This document shows positions 1 to 7,097 of a stretch of DNA of 9,815 nucleotides, piece by piece. The notes under the pieces are model-generated. The model saw only the letters and a list, made by a program, of their open reading frames with translations. It did no database searches and was not told the origin of the DNA. The stretch lies in assembly GCA_002369175.1 (NCBI GenBank), contig DFES01000210.1, positions 1 to 9,815 of the forward strand. The letters are read 5' to 3'. The DNA is from Selenomonadaceae bacterium UBA3796. GTDB lineage: Bacteria > Bacillota > Negativicutes > Selenomonadales > Selenomonadaceae. The first letter of the stretch is position 1. The number at the start of each line of letters is the position of its first letter. The position numbers and the translations under genes were made by a program.

Positions 1-1566
1 GTGAACCTGAAGACGGGAATTCGTTTCGAAAGCCCCTTGAGGCGAGCGCTGCAGGAGGATGCTCCGGTAGGGCTTGCGCGCAATATCGGAATTGAGCGGG
101 CGAGGGGAGCCGTATACCTCTCGGCAACCTGTTCTCCGCTCAGGGACGGTGGGGGCAGTGTCATCGGATGCTCCGTCATTTTGAGGGAGATTACGCAGAT
201 CCGGAGACTGGAAATGAAAATCGAGTCCGACCGCGCGTATATGCGTTCGATTTTTGCGGCGGCAAAGATCGGACTCTGCGTTCTGGATGAGAGCGGCGGC
301 ATCATTGATATCAACGAGGCAAGTCTTGAGATTATGCAGACTTCCTATCAGGATGTTATCCATCTGCAGTTCGGGGATGCCTTCCGTTGCGAGAACAGCC
401 TGGAGAAGGGCTGCGGGCATGGCCCGGAGTGTCGGCATTGCCCTGTACGAAATAATCTGGAAGCTGCCATCATGGACGACGAGTTTACCAGTGAGTTTAC
501 CGTGGCTTTGAGCAGCGTGGATACGGGGGATCCCACCTGGCTCAAGGTATTCATTTCCCAAGCGTGGTCTGAGACCGGCAAACAGATCATCATTGCTCTG
601 GTGGATGTTTCCCGCCGCAAGCAAAGGGAGAATGCCTTGGAGAAGGCACGGCAGAAAGCAGAGGCGGCAAGCCGTGCCAAGGGGCAGTTCCTCGCCAATA
701 TGAGCCATGAGATACGCACCCCCATCAACGGCATGAACGGTATGATTGATTTGACCTTGCGCACGCAGTTGGACAAGGAGCAGAGGGAGAATCTCCTGAG
801 TGCGAAGCAGTGTTCGGAAGACCTCCTGCATATCATCAATGATATTCTCGACTATTCCAAGCTGGAGAGCGGGCGGATGAAGCTGGAGGCGATTCAGTTT
901 GATCTGTGGGAGCTTCTGCGCCAGGAATGCCGCATCCACGGCAAAGTGGCTATGGGAAAGGGGCTCTGGTTTATCCATCCGGCTCACAAGCACATTCCCC
1001 AGTTCATCATCGGGGATCCCCTGCGGCTGCGTCAGATTTTCAACAATCTCTTGACCAATGCGTTGAAATTCACGGAAAAGGGGACGATTTCCCTGACGGT
1101 GGAGGTAGGACGGCGAAGGGGTGCAGACATACTGGAGTTCGGCATCCACGATACGGGCATCGGTATGGATTGGAAGGGAAGGAAGAAGCTCTTCAAGGCA
1201 TTCAGCCAGGTAGACGGCTCCACTACACGCCAGTTTGGCGGCACGGGACTGGGGCTCATGATTGTCAAGCAGCTGGTGGAGGCCATGGGAGGGGAGATTC
1301 ATGTTTTCTCCAGCCCCAGAAGGGGCAGCAGTTTTTGTTTTTGGATTCCTTTGATACAGGCAGGCACTGCGGCGGCATCCAAGGAAGAGAAACGGGTTTT
1401 CCTGCGGCCCCGCCATGGGAAGGGAGAGCCTTTTGTTACATGGGAAGCGCAGGAGAGAGACGATTCGAAAAAGATGGAATTGCCGGAGGGCGATATCTCA
1501 GCTCTTCTGGCGTATTGCGAAAATAGATTGAGTGGAGGGGAGAGCAATGAGAATCCTGATTGCTGA
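1..1566 (+). CDS. PAS-PAS sensor histidine kinase, 5' partial
   Basis: Kinase that should autophosphorylate on a histidine and pass the phosphate to a receiver, probably the one encoded next. The reading frame is open from base 1 and the first ~70 residues look like the C-terminal half of a PAS/PAC domain (SPLRDGGGSVIG, then ITQIRRLE), so the true start probably lies upstream and the GTG at base 1 is an internal Val. A second PAS domain spans about residues 75-205 and carries four cysteines, C130, C138, C144 and C147 (CX7CX5CX2C). A coiled coil leads to the HisKA box MSHEIRTP (phospho-acceptor H236), an N box NNLLTNALKF (N353), G1 DTGIGM (384-389) and G2 GGTGLGL (413-419). Residues 455-521 after the ATPase domain match nothing I recognise. 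No membrane segment is visible in the portion present, so sensing may be cytoplasmic. The last 20 bases overlap the receiver gene. Confidence 0.9.
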   Translation: MNLKTGIRFESPLRRALQEDAPVGLARNIGIERARGAVYLSATCSPLRDGGGSVIGCSVILREITQIRRLEMKIESDRAYMRSIFAAAKIGLCVLDESGGIIDINEASLEIMQTSYQDVIHLQFGDAFRCENSLEKGCGHGPECRHCPVRNNLEAAIMDDEFTSEFTVALSSVDTGDPTWLKVFISQAWSETGKQIIIALVDVSRRKQRENALEKARQKAEAASRAKGQFLANMSHEIRTPINGMNGMIDLTLRTQLDKEQRENLLSAKQCSEDLLHIINDILDYSKLESGRMKLEAIQFDLWELLRQECRIHGKVAMGKGLWFIHPAHKHIPQFIIGDPLRLRQIFNNLLTNALKFTEKGTISLTVEVGRRRGADILEFGIHDTGIGMDWKGRKKLFKAFSQVDGSTTRQFGGTGLGLMIVKQLVEAMGGEIHVFSSPRRGSSFCFWIPLIQAGTAAASKEEKRVFLRPRHGKGEPFVTWEAQERDDSKKMELPEGDISALLAYCENRLSGGESNENPDC

Positions 1567-1945
1567 GGATGATCGCACGAGCAGGACATTCCTGTCCAAA
1601 TTCCTATCGGAGTACGGTGAAGTGGATCTGGCAACCGATGGAATGGAGGCATTGGATTTTCTCATGGATGCTGCGAGAAAGAAGGAGAAGTACGATCTTT
1701 TGTGCCTGGATATCATGATGCCGAAAGTCAGCGGCATACAGGTGCTGAAAGTCATCCGGACCATGGAGAAGCAGCACGGTATTCCGGAGGAGGAGCATCT
1801 TCCCATCATTATGATGACGGCTTTGGCAGATATGGATTATGTAGATCAGGCATTTGATCTCGGCTGTGATGCCTATGCGTCGAAGCCCATCGAGATCGAT
1901 AAAGTAGAGGAAGTCATGCGGAGTTTGGGATTGATTGAGGCTTGA
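1547..1945 (+). CDS. single-domain CheY-like response regulator
   Basis: A 132-aa stand-alone receiver with no output domain. It has the acidic pair D8/D9 in IAEDDR, the phospho-acceptor D55 in LLCLDIMMP, T91 in MMTALAD and K113 in YASKPIE, so it should be phosphorylatable. I chose the ATG at 1547 because GGAGG (1534-1538) sits 8 nt upstream. A GTG at 1532 in the same frame would overlap that ribosome binding site. The gene overlaps the end of the kinase gene by 20 bp, which suggests translational coupling and a cognate pair. The GGDEF/EAL gene follows within about 10-30 bp, so the receiver may act on that protein or on a shared partner. That target is inferred from gene order only. Confidence 0.9.
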   Translation: MRILIAEDDRTSRTFLSKFLSEYGEVDLATDGMEALDFLMDAARKKEKYDLLCLDIMMPKVSGIQVLKVIRTMEKQHGIPEEEHLPIIMMTALADMDYVDQAFDLGCDAYASKPIEIDKVEEVMRSLGLIEA

Positions 1946-1954
1946 CTGTGATGT

Positions 1955-3652
1955 TTGAGAAGGGAAGTGACCGCCTTGGCAGAGGAGCTTTTGGCATCCA
2001 GTGACCAGCTACAGCGCATAAAATTTTATTTTGATATTCTGCAGAAAACTGCTGAGGGATACCCTTTGGTTACGGATCTGCGGACAGGGGTTGTCCTGCT
2101 TTCTGCTCATATGGTAGAGGAATACGATCTGCCGGGTACTGTGATTACCAATTTTGATCGTTACTGGGCGCCGTTGATTTATTCGGAAGATTTAGATACT
2201 TATGAGTCCGGCTATGACCATATTTTTGAGCCGGGGGATCCGGGAGAACATGAGATAGAATATCGGGTGAGAAACCGCAAAGGGGAGTACTCCTGGGTTC
2301 GTTTCCACTGTGCGGTGGGACGTGATAAATCCGGTGCACCGGTGCTGCTTTCCGGTTTTATCACGAAGATGGATCGCATCCTTCATGCGGATCCCGTGAC
2401 GGGGCTCCTCAATCGCTTCGCTTTTGATCGAGCCGTAGAAGATAGCGTGGCTTCTGCCATCGCCAAGGGCGAGATGGGAGCCATCATGATGGTTGGATTG
2501 GATAATTTCCACTTGCTGAATGAGGCATACGAGAAGCATTTCGACGATGTTGCCATGCGTGAAATTGGACAGAGCATTGCCAACGTGCTTCCGACGCATT
2601 TGAATCTTTATAAACTGGACGGGAATGAATTTGGACTGATTTGGCCTCATACCTCCAGAGAGGAAGTGGAGATTATTTTTTCCAGCATCCAGCTTTGCCT
2701 GCGGGAAGCAAAGGAGGCAAATGCGAATGTGTTCTTTTCTGCTTCGGCAGGGGCAGTGTTTTATCCGGACAGCGGTACGGAACCCCTGGAACTGCAGAAG
2801 CATGCGAAGGCGGCATTGGAGATGGCGAAAGAGCAGGGCAGGGAGCAGCTTCTTGTCTTTTCCCAGGAGGAATACAGGGATTGGCTGCGCTTCATCAATC
2901 TTCAGCATGCCTTTGAGGAGAGCATTGAGAAAGGGTGCCAGGGATTTCAGCTCTTTTTCCAGCCGCAGGTGGATGCCATCACCAAGGAACTCATCGGAGC
3001 GGAAGCGCTTCTGCGCTGGCAGGAGGAAGACGGGCAGGTGATGTCGCCGACGGTTTTCATTCCCATACTGGAACGTACACGGCTGATCATTCCTGTGGGA
3101 CGATGGATCGTGGAAAGAGCCGTAAGGACATGCAAGGAATGGCAGAAGTATCGGCCGGAATTCCAGATGAGCATCAATGTGTCTCTTTGCCAACTGGAGA
3201 CGACGGATCTCAGGGAATGTGTGAAAGCGGCACTGGAGAAATACGATTTGCCTTCGAAGTATCTGACCTTGGAATTGACAGAAAGCCAGCAGATATCCAA
3301 CTGGCAGTTTGTCAACGAGCAGTTCGATTACTTTCGCCAGATGGGAGTGAAGGTTGCCATGGATGATTTCGGCGTTGGATATTCTTCCCTGGCTCTTCTC
3401 AAGTTCTTCACCTGTGATTTGATAAAGATTGATAAGGTATTCGTCGATAATATATTGGATAGCGAATTCGACAGGAGATTGGTGAAATATACGATCCAGC
3501 TTTGCCAGAGCCTTGGCATGGCAGTCTGCATTGAGGGTGTGGAGGAAAAGGAGGTCTATGAGTATCTTGCACAGAATTGCGGCGCAGATGTGATTCAGGG
3601 ATTCTATTTCGGGAGGCCGGAACCTGAGCGGATTTTCTGTGAGAGATTATGA
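1955..3652 (+). CDS. PAS-GGDEF(degenerate)-EAL protein, probable c-di-GMP phosphodiesterase
   Basis: Up to 565 aa. A PAS fold with PAC-like end (WVRFHCAV...GAPVLLSGFI) covers about residues 35-140, a GGDEF domain about 145-303, and an EAL domain about 312-560. The cyclase signature is DGNEF (222-226) in place of GGDEF, so diguanylate cyclase activity is unlikely. The EAL domain keeps the recognised metal and catalytic residues: EAL (E350), N408 in INVS, E440 and E443 in LELTES, D470/D471 in DDFG, K491 in IKIDK, E527 in IEGVEE and Q548 in IQGF. It should therefore hydrolyse c-di-GMP, with the degenerate GGDEF perhaps sensing GTP, as known for some homologues. There is no membrane segment. The start is uncertain: TTG 1955 has only a distant GAGG upstream, GTG 1967 lies too close to its AAGGGA, and TTG 1976 has AAGGGA at 10 nt. 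Confidence 0.9.
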   Translation: MRREVTALAEELLASSDQLQRIKFYFDILQKTAEGYPLVTDLRTGVVLLSAHMVEEYDLPGTVITNFDRYWAPLIYSEDLDTYESGYDHIFEPGDPGEHEIEYRVRNRKGEYSWVRFHCAVGRDKSGAPVLLSGFITKMDRILHADPVTGLLNRFAFDRAVEDSVASAIAKGEMGAIMMVGLDNFHLLNEAYEKHFDDVAMREIGQSIANVLPTHLNLYKLDGNEFGLIWPHTSREEVEIIFSSIQLCLREAKEANANVFFSASAGAVFYPDSGTEPLELQKHAKAALEMAKEQGREQLLVFSQEEYRDWLRFINLQHAFEESIEKGCQGFQLFFQPQVDAITKELIGAEALLRWQEEDGQVMSPTVFIPILERTRLIIPVGRWIVERAVRTCKEWQKYRPEFQMSINVSLCQLETTDLRECVKAALEKYDLPSKYLTLELTESQQISNWQFVNEQFDYFRQMGVKVAMDDFGVGYSSLALLKFFTCDLIKIDKVFVDNILDSEFDRRLVKYTIQLCQSLGMAVCIEGVEEKEVYEYLAQNCGADVIQGFYFGRPEPERIFCERL

Positions 3653-3703
3653 GGGTGATCTGTCGATCATGCAGATGTATTTGGGGAAGAGGTGGAAAGA
3701 ACA

Positions 3704-5197
3704 ATGGAGAATACTCAGGTAACGGAGTTTCGAAGAGAAGTCTTGCGGCGTATCGCGAAATACACATGGGAGGACTGCCTGCCGGAACATGTCCATGATA
3801 TCCTCTATGAGGTGACCAAGGAGGATACCCCGCGTGTGCGTTGCTGCGTCCACAAGGAGCGGGCGGTACTCAAGAACCGTATCCAGATGGCTCTTTGGCA
3901 GCCTCTCGGCACGAACCTCGTCCGGGGAGCGAAGGCCGCCCTTACGGGGGAGTTTGACAGGAAGCTTCCCGTAATGGACGTTCTGTCGGATGCTTGTGAT
4001 GCCTGTCCGATTGACAAGTACTATGTTACGGATCTCTGCCGTCATTGCATACAGCACAAATGCATGAACAACTGTCCCAAGCATGCCATTTCCATTAAGG
4101 AAAGGGCAACCATCAACCGGGACATCTGCATTGAGTGCGGGCGCTGCGCGCAGTCCTGCCCCTACGGCGCCATCATTGAGATCAGCCGTCCCTGTATCCG
4201 CTCCTGTGCGCTGGAGGCAATGTCTTCCGGCCCGGACAAGCTGACCGTCATAGATTACGAGAAATGCGTGAGTTGCGGAAATTGCCGGGGCGCATGTCCT
4301 TTTGGCGCACTGGATGAACGGAGCATGATCGTGCCGATTCTCGTGGCTCTGAAGCAGAAAAAGAAGGTCGTTGCCATGCTTGCACCGTCCTTCCTGGGGC
4401 AGTTTGGTCCCAAAGTGACTCCGGCGCAGGTGGTTTCGGCGCTTAAGAAATTGGGCTTTTCCGATGTCCTTGAGGTGGCGGTCGGTGCGGATATTACGAC
4501 CCTTGCCGAGGCAGAGGAGTTCAAGGAAAAGGTGCCGGAGAAGCTGTCCTTTATGACCAGTTCCTGCTGCCCGGCGTTTGTGGAGCATGTGAAGAAGCAT
4601 TTTCCGGAGTTCTGCGACAATATTTCCAAGACGACATCTCCCATGGTTTCCTGCGGGATATGGGCAAAGCAGAAATATGAAGGTGCACTGACCTGTTTCA
4701 TCGGTCCCTGCATCGCAAAGAAGGTAGAGGCAAAACATCATCCGGAAAGCATTGACTTCGTGATGACTTATGAGGAACTGCAGTGTGTCTTTGAGGGGAC
4801 GGGAATCGATGTATCGGCTCCGGCGGAGGAGGAGTATCACACCATGGCATCGGGCGGAGGCCTTGGGTTCCCGCTGAATCGCGGTGTGCAGACTTCCCTG
4901 AAAATTCTTCTGGAGAAGTCGGGGAATGGCGATGTGCTCATGGATTACGCGGATGGACTCAGAAACTGCCAGGAGAAGCTGGAGCAGGTGAGACAAGGCA
5001 AGCTTTCCCTGGAATACTTCGAGGGGATGGCATGCAGAAATGGCTGCGTGGACGGTCCGGGCACTCTTGTTCAGCAGGGATTGGCGCGTGTCATGCTGAC
5101 AAAGTTTGTCAATGCAGCTCCGCAGAAGGGCAGCGACGAGGATTGCGAGGCGGTTGATGCATGGAAGAAATACGAGTTTGAAGTGAAAGAAGAATAG
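3704..5197 (+). CDS. monomeric [FeFe] hydrogenase, divergent (group B-like)
   Basis: A 497-aa soluble hydrogenase that should interconvert protons and H2 with electrons from ferredoxin. Two regular ferredoxin-type motifs are visible, CIECGRCAQSC (from about residue 142) and CVSCGNCRGAC (from about 188). Further cysteines at about 98-124 (CDACP, LCRHC, KCMNNC) and a CIRSC at about 164 are less regular and probably hold another cluster. The H-cluster motifs follow in order: L1 TSSCCPAF (C288, C289), L2 GPCIAKKVE (C336) and L3 GMACRNGCVDGPG (C444, C448). All cysteine ligands and the proton-transfer cysteine are kept, but L3 departs from the usual MACxGGCxxGGGQ. There is no N-terminal 2Fe-2S domain. 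The ATG at 3704 is preferred, with AGAGG about 11 nt upstream; a GTG at 3692 would add four residues. Group B assignment is by motif impression. Maturation genes hydEFG are not in the window. Confidence 0.88.
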   Translation: MENTQVTEFRREVLRRIAKYTWEDCLPEHVHDILYEVTKEDTPRVRCCVHKERAVLKNRIQMALWQPLGTNLVRGAKAALTGEFDRKLPVMDVLSDACDACPIDKYYVTDLCRHCIQHKCMNNCPKHAISIKERATINRDICIECGRCAQSCPYGAIIEISRPCIRSCALEAMSSGPDKLTVIDYEKCVSCGNCRGACPFGALDERSMIVPILVALKQKKKVVAMLAPSFLGQFGPKVTPAQVVSALKKLGFSDVLEVAVGADITTLAEAEEFKEKVPEKLSFMTSSCCPAFVEHVKKHFPEFCDNISKTTSPMVSCGIWAKQKYEGALTCFIGPCIAKKVEAKHHPESIDFVMTYEELQCVFEGTGIDVSAPAEEEYHTMASGGGLGFPLNRGVQTSLKILLEKSGNGDVLMDYADGLRNCQEKLEQVRQGKLSLEYFEGMACRNGCVDGPGTLVQQGLARVMLTKFVNAAPQKGSDEDCEAVDAWKKYEFEVKEE

Positions 5198-5207
5198 CGA
5201 AGGATAG

Positions 5208-5248
5208 CGGTGCTTTCGATAAAATTATGGAAAGCACCGTTTTTTTTT
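5208..5248 (+). terminator. Rho-independent terminator after the hydrogenase gene
   Basis: A perfect 10-bp stem CGGTGCTTTC / GAAAGCACCG (5208-5217 and 5230-5239) with a 12-nt loop is followed directly by nine T residues (5240-5248). It starts 10 bp after the hydrogenase stop codon and should end the kinase-to-hydrogenase transcript. Confidence 0.93.
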
Positions 5249-5255
5249 GCCGTTT

Positions 5256-5296
5256 TAGGCAGGATTTTCGACTTCGGCGTATAATCTAAGTATAAT
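5256..5296 (+). promoter_or_regulatory. tandem promoter candidates for the XRE gene
   Basis: Two perfect TATAAT boxes lie 11 bp apart. One at 5280-5285 has TAGGCA (5256-5261) 18 bp upstream. The other at 5291-5296 has TCGACT (5268-5273) 17 bp upstream. Both -35 boxes match the consensus at four of six positions. Transcripts would carry a leader of about 100 nt before the XRE start. The leader is AT-rich and I see no convincing riboswitch or gene in it. Confidence 0.5.
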
Positions 5297-5400
5297 AAAA
5301 AGAAAATATTTGATTATTACAAGTGTGCGCTATATGCTGGCGTATGGTTGACTTTCGGTGCATTTCAGATGAACAGGAAAAGGAGGCATAAGGCAAACAA

Positions 5401-5670
5401 ATGGCGGCTAGAGGAGCAGTAATAAAATTTTATAGGACGGAAGAGGCAGAAGGCCAGGCTGGAATACCTTGCACACGCCGTGAGATCATACGGCAGGTGA
5501 TCAAGGAGCGCAAGAAGCAGCATTTGACACAAAAGGAGCTGGCGGATAGGATCGGGCTCAAGCAAAGCAATATCAGTCGACTGGAGACAGGGAAAAGCAA
5601 TCCTTCTATTGACTTCTTGCAGCGTGTTGCCAACGGATTGGGCAAGAATTTACATGTAGAGATTCGATGA
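5401..5670 (+). CDS. XRE-family helix-turn-helix regulator
   Basis: An 89-aa protein whose residues 28-85 form a Cro/C1-type helix-turn-helix: LTQKELADRIGLKQSNISRL, then GKSNP and a final helix ending in LGKNLHVEIR. The first 27 residues are not part of the fold and look like the N-terminal extension of HigA-type antitoxins. AGGAGG (5381-5386) is 14 nt from the ATG, rather far, but a stop codon lies just upstream in frame, so no earlier start exists. The expected toxin partner of a higBA pair is not encoded on either side: upstream is a ~200-bp non-coding gap and downstream is the tRNA. It may be an orphan antitoxin or a simple autoregulator. The gene is outside the element, on the intact side of the tRNA. 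Confidence 0.8.
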   Translation: MAARGAVIKFYRTEEAEGQAGIPCTRREIIRQVIKERKKQHLTQKELADRIGLKQSNISRLETGKSNPSIDFLQRVANGLGKNLHVEIR

Positions 5671-5687
5671 AATTATAATTCTGTGTC

Positions 5688-5716
5688 TTGCCCTTTTTTC
5701 TCCGATGTGCTATAAT
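5688..5716 (+). promoter_or_regulatory. promoter of the tRNA-Arg gene
   Basis: TTGCCC (5688-5693), a 17-bp spacer and a perfect TATAAT (5711-5716) place transcription start about 2-4 bases before the first base of the mature tRNA. The -35 box matches four of six consensus positions. Confidence 0.75.
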
Positions 5717-5725
5717 ACTCAACAT

Positions 5726-5802
5726 GCGGTTGTAGCTCAGCAGGATAGAGCAACTGCCTCCTAAGCAGTAGGTCGGGCGTTCGAATCGCCCCAATCGCAC
5801 CA
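5726..5802 (+). tRNA. tRNA-Arg (anticodon CCT)
   Basis: A 77-nt cloverleaf. The acceptor stem pairs GCGGTTG (5726-5732) with CAATCGC (5792-5798) through one G-U pair. The D stem is GCTC/GAGC, the anticodon stem ACTGC/GCAGT closes the 7-nt loop CTCCTAA, giving anticodon CCT for AGG codons, and the T arm is GGGCG-TTCGAAT-CGCCC. The discriminator is A and CCA is encoded. The gene is intact, so integration of the neighbouring element has kept or rebuilt its 3' end. Minor arginine tRNA genes are common integration targets. Confidence 0.95.
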
Positions 5803-5810
5803 GAAAATCC

Positions 5811-5843
5811 AACGCCTCTCGAAATTTCGGGAGGCGTTTTTTT
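5811..5843 (+). terminator. terminator behind tRNA-Arg
   Basis: A near-perfect palindrome runs from AACGCCTCTC (5811-5820) to GAAATTTCGG GAGGCGTT (5821-5838), with one G-T pair in the stem, and ends in seven T residues (5837-5843). It is 8 bp after the CCA. If attL ends within the tRNA, this terminator belongs to the element and replaces the host's own. Confidence 0.88.
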
Positions 5844-5847
5844 GAGG

Positions 5848-5872
5848 TTTGGTGTTTATTTTTGGTGTTTAT
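5848..5872. repeat. tandem 12-bp direct repeat, candidate integrase arm sites
   Basis: TTTGGTGTTTAT occurs at 5848-5859 and again at 5861-5872, a 13-bp period. The pair covers the integrase stop codon and last codons and lies about 50 bp from the tRNA end. Paired direct repeats near the att core are typical arm-type sites bound by the N-terminal domain of tyrosine integrases. The role is inferred. Confidence 0.55.
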
Positions 5873-7070
5873 GGGAATTGTTTTCCTCTTCTCGAGCATC
5901 TTCCAGACTCTTTTGCAAGATGCTGTCCATCACATCGGCAGTTTCATGCTCGGCCTTACGGAGCAGATGGCTATAGACAAGTTGTGTCGTTGTGGAGTTT
6001 GCATGTCCGAGTTTCCCTGCGACTGTCCGGATATCGATGCCTGCGGTAATCAGATAGGTTGCGGCCATATGCCGAAAACTATGTGGCGAGATTTTTGGCA
6101 AGCCATGTGCTTTAACGAAGCGGCGGAGCCATGTGTTCATGGCAGATGGGCAGCCCGGATAGCCGTTCCATGTCGTGAACAGGAAATTATCCTGCAGGGA
6201 GTCTGGGCCTTTCCATTTATTGGCCGTGGTACGGCGCAGCTCAATATATTCGGATTGATATTCTGCAAGAAGTTTCATCAAGCTGCTAGGGGCGGATAGG
6301 AGGCGGGTACATCGATTCTTTGTCGGTCCGATAGCGACACTGCCGCCTTTCTTTGCCATAGAGGATTGTTCGATCAGGACAGTCTTGGCTGCAAAATCGA
6401 TATGCTTCCATTGGAGGCCGAAGATTTCACCGCGCCGGAGCCCGAGAGCAATCGCGAGCATGCACCAAGCTTGGTGCTTCAATGGCTCGCTTTTCAAAAG
6501 CAATAGGAAGCGGCCGGTTTCTTCCTTGTCGAGAATGGTTTTTTCATTGTGATATTTGTAGACTGGAGGATCGACCTTATCAACTGGATTTGAAAAGATA
6601 AGCTGCCAGCGCATGGCACGCTGGAAAAGCAGATGCAGCAACGTGTGATACTTCCGTATACTGGTAGGGGACAGATTTCCTTTGCGTCGGTCTTGGCGGG
6701 GACAACTACGGAGGTTGTTGTAAAACTTTAGAATATGGCGCGGCTCGATTTTGTCAATCGGCTTGGAGCCGAGCGCTATATCGATACGTCGGAATTCGTA
6801 TGTGTACAGTTCAATGGTCTTATTGGACAGATGAGGGCGTGCATAATTGTCCAACCAGTACTCAAAAAAATCGTGGAGAGACATTTTCTGTGGTGCTTCC
6901 TGTTGTCGGTGCCGTTTTGCGGTCTCAGCCGTCAGTAGTTTTTCGGCTGTGACGGCATCTTTGTAGCTGCCATGTATGGTCTTGGTGTAACGGATTTGCC
7001 TCCCAAGCTGGTCATATCCGTTGCTGACAGTTATACGCCAGGTTCCCTTGCCGCGTTGTGAAATGGACAT
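5856..7070 (-). CDS. int: tyrosine recombinase/integrase of the element
   Basis: A 404-aa phage-type integrase that should insert and excise the element at the tRNA-Arg 3' end. Residues 1-55 resemble the arm-binding domain (RGKGTWRITVSNGYD, then TKTIHGSYKDA), residues ~62-160 the SAM-like core-binding domain, and ~175-385 the catalytic domain. Catalytic residues are visible: R212 in GLRRGE, K251 in GPTKNR, H330 and R333 in HSFRH, H356 in LGHAN and Y366 in LVYSH. Length and order are normal for Tn916/ICE-type integrases. The ATG at 7070 has GGAG (7079-7082) 8 nt upstream and a stop codon just before it in frame. The gene ends about 50 bp from the tRNA. No excisionase gene is seen upstream; a MITE occupies the space before it. 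Confidence 0.95.
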   Translation of the reverse strand: MSISQRGKGTWRITVSNGYDQLGRQIRYTKTIHGSYKDAVTAEKLLTAETAKRHRQQEAPQKMSLHDFFEYWLDNYARPHLSNKTIELYTYEFRRIDIALGSKPIDKIEPRHILKFYNNLRSCPRQDRRKGNLSPTSIRKYHTLLHLLFQRAMRWQLIFSNPVDKVDPPVYKYHNEKTILDKEETGRFLLLLKSEPLKHQAWCMLAIALGLRRGEIFGLQWKHIDFAAKTVLIEQSSMAKKGGSVAIGPTKNRCTRLLSAPSSLMKLLAEYQSEYIELRRTTANKWKGPDSLQDNFLFTTWNGYPGCPSAMNTWLRRFVKAHGLPKISPHSFRHMAATYLITAGIDIRTVAGKLGHANSTTTQLVYSHLLRKAEHETADVMDSILQKSLEDAREEENNSHKHQK

Positions 7071-7097
7071 ATATCATGCTCCTTTGTCCTGAAATAG

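Larger units (their letters stand above)
5775..5872. other. probable attL junction of the integrated element
   Basis: The 3' part of the tRNA (T arm to CCA, about 5775-5802) is followed at once by the integrase gene, pointing toward the tRNA. This is the usual layout where a tyrosine recombinase uses the 3' end of a tRNA gene as attB. The exact crossover and core length cannot be set because the matching attR copy would lie beyond base 9815. I see no second copy of the tRNA 3' end inside the window. Confidence 0.6.

Noticed and set aside
906..1526. 206-aa plus-strand frame inside the kinase gene
   Set aside because: It is a shifted reading of the ATPase domain; the kinase frame has all the motifs.
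2192..3193. 333-aa minus-strand frame opposite the GGDEF-EAL gene
   Set aside because: It shows no domain and no convincing ribosome binding site, and is fully covered by a well-supported gene.
3647..4996. 449-aa minus-strand frame opposite the hydrogenase
   Set aside because: It lies opposite a gene with clear cluster motifs, has no recognisable domains and is rich in His, Leu and Arg as frames opposite real genes often are.
5344..5391. 15-codon frame (ATG 5344) in the leader of the XRE gene, whose end overlaps the ribosome binding site
   Set aside because: It has no ribosome binding site of its own and no attenuator structure; the overlap alone is not enough to call a leader peptide.
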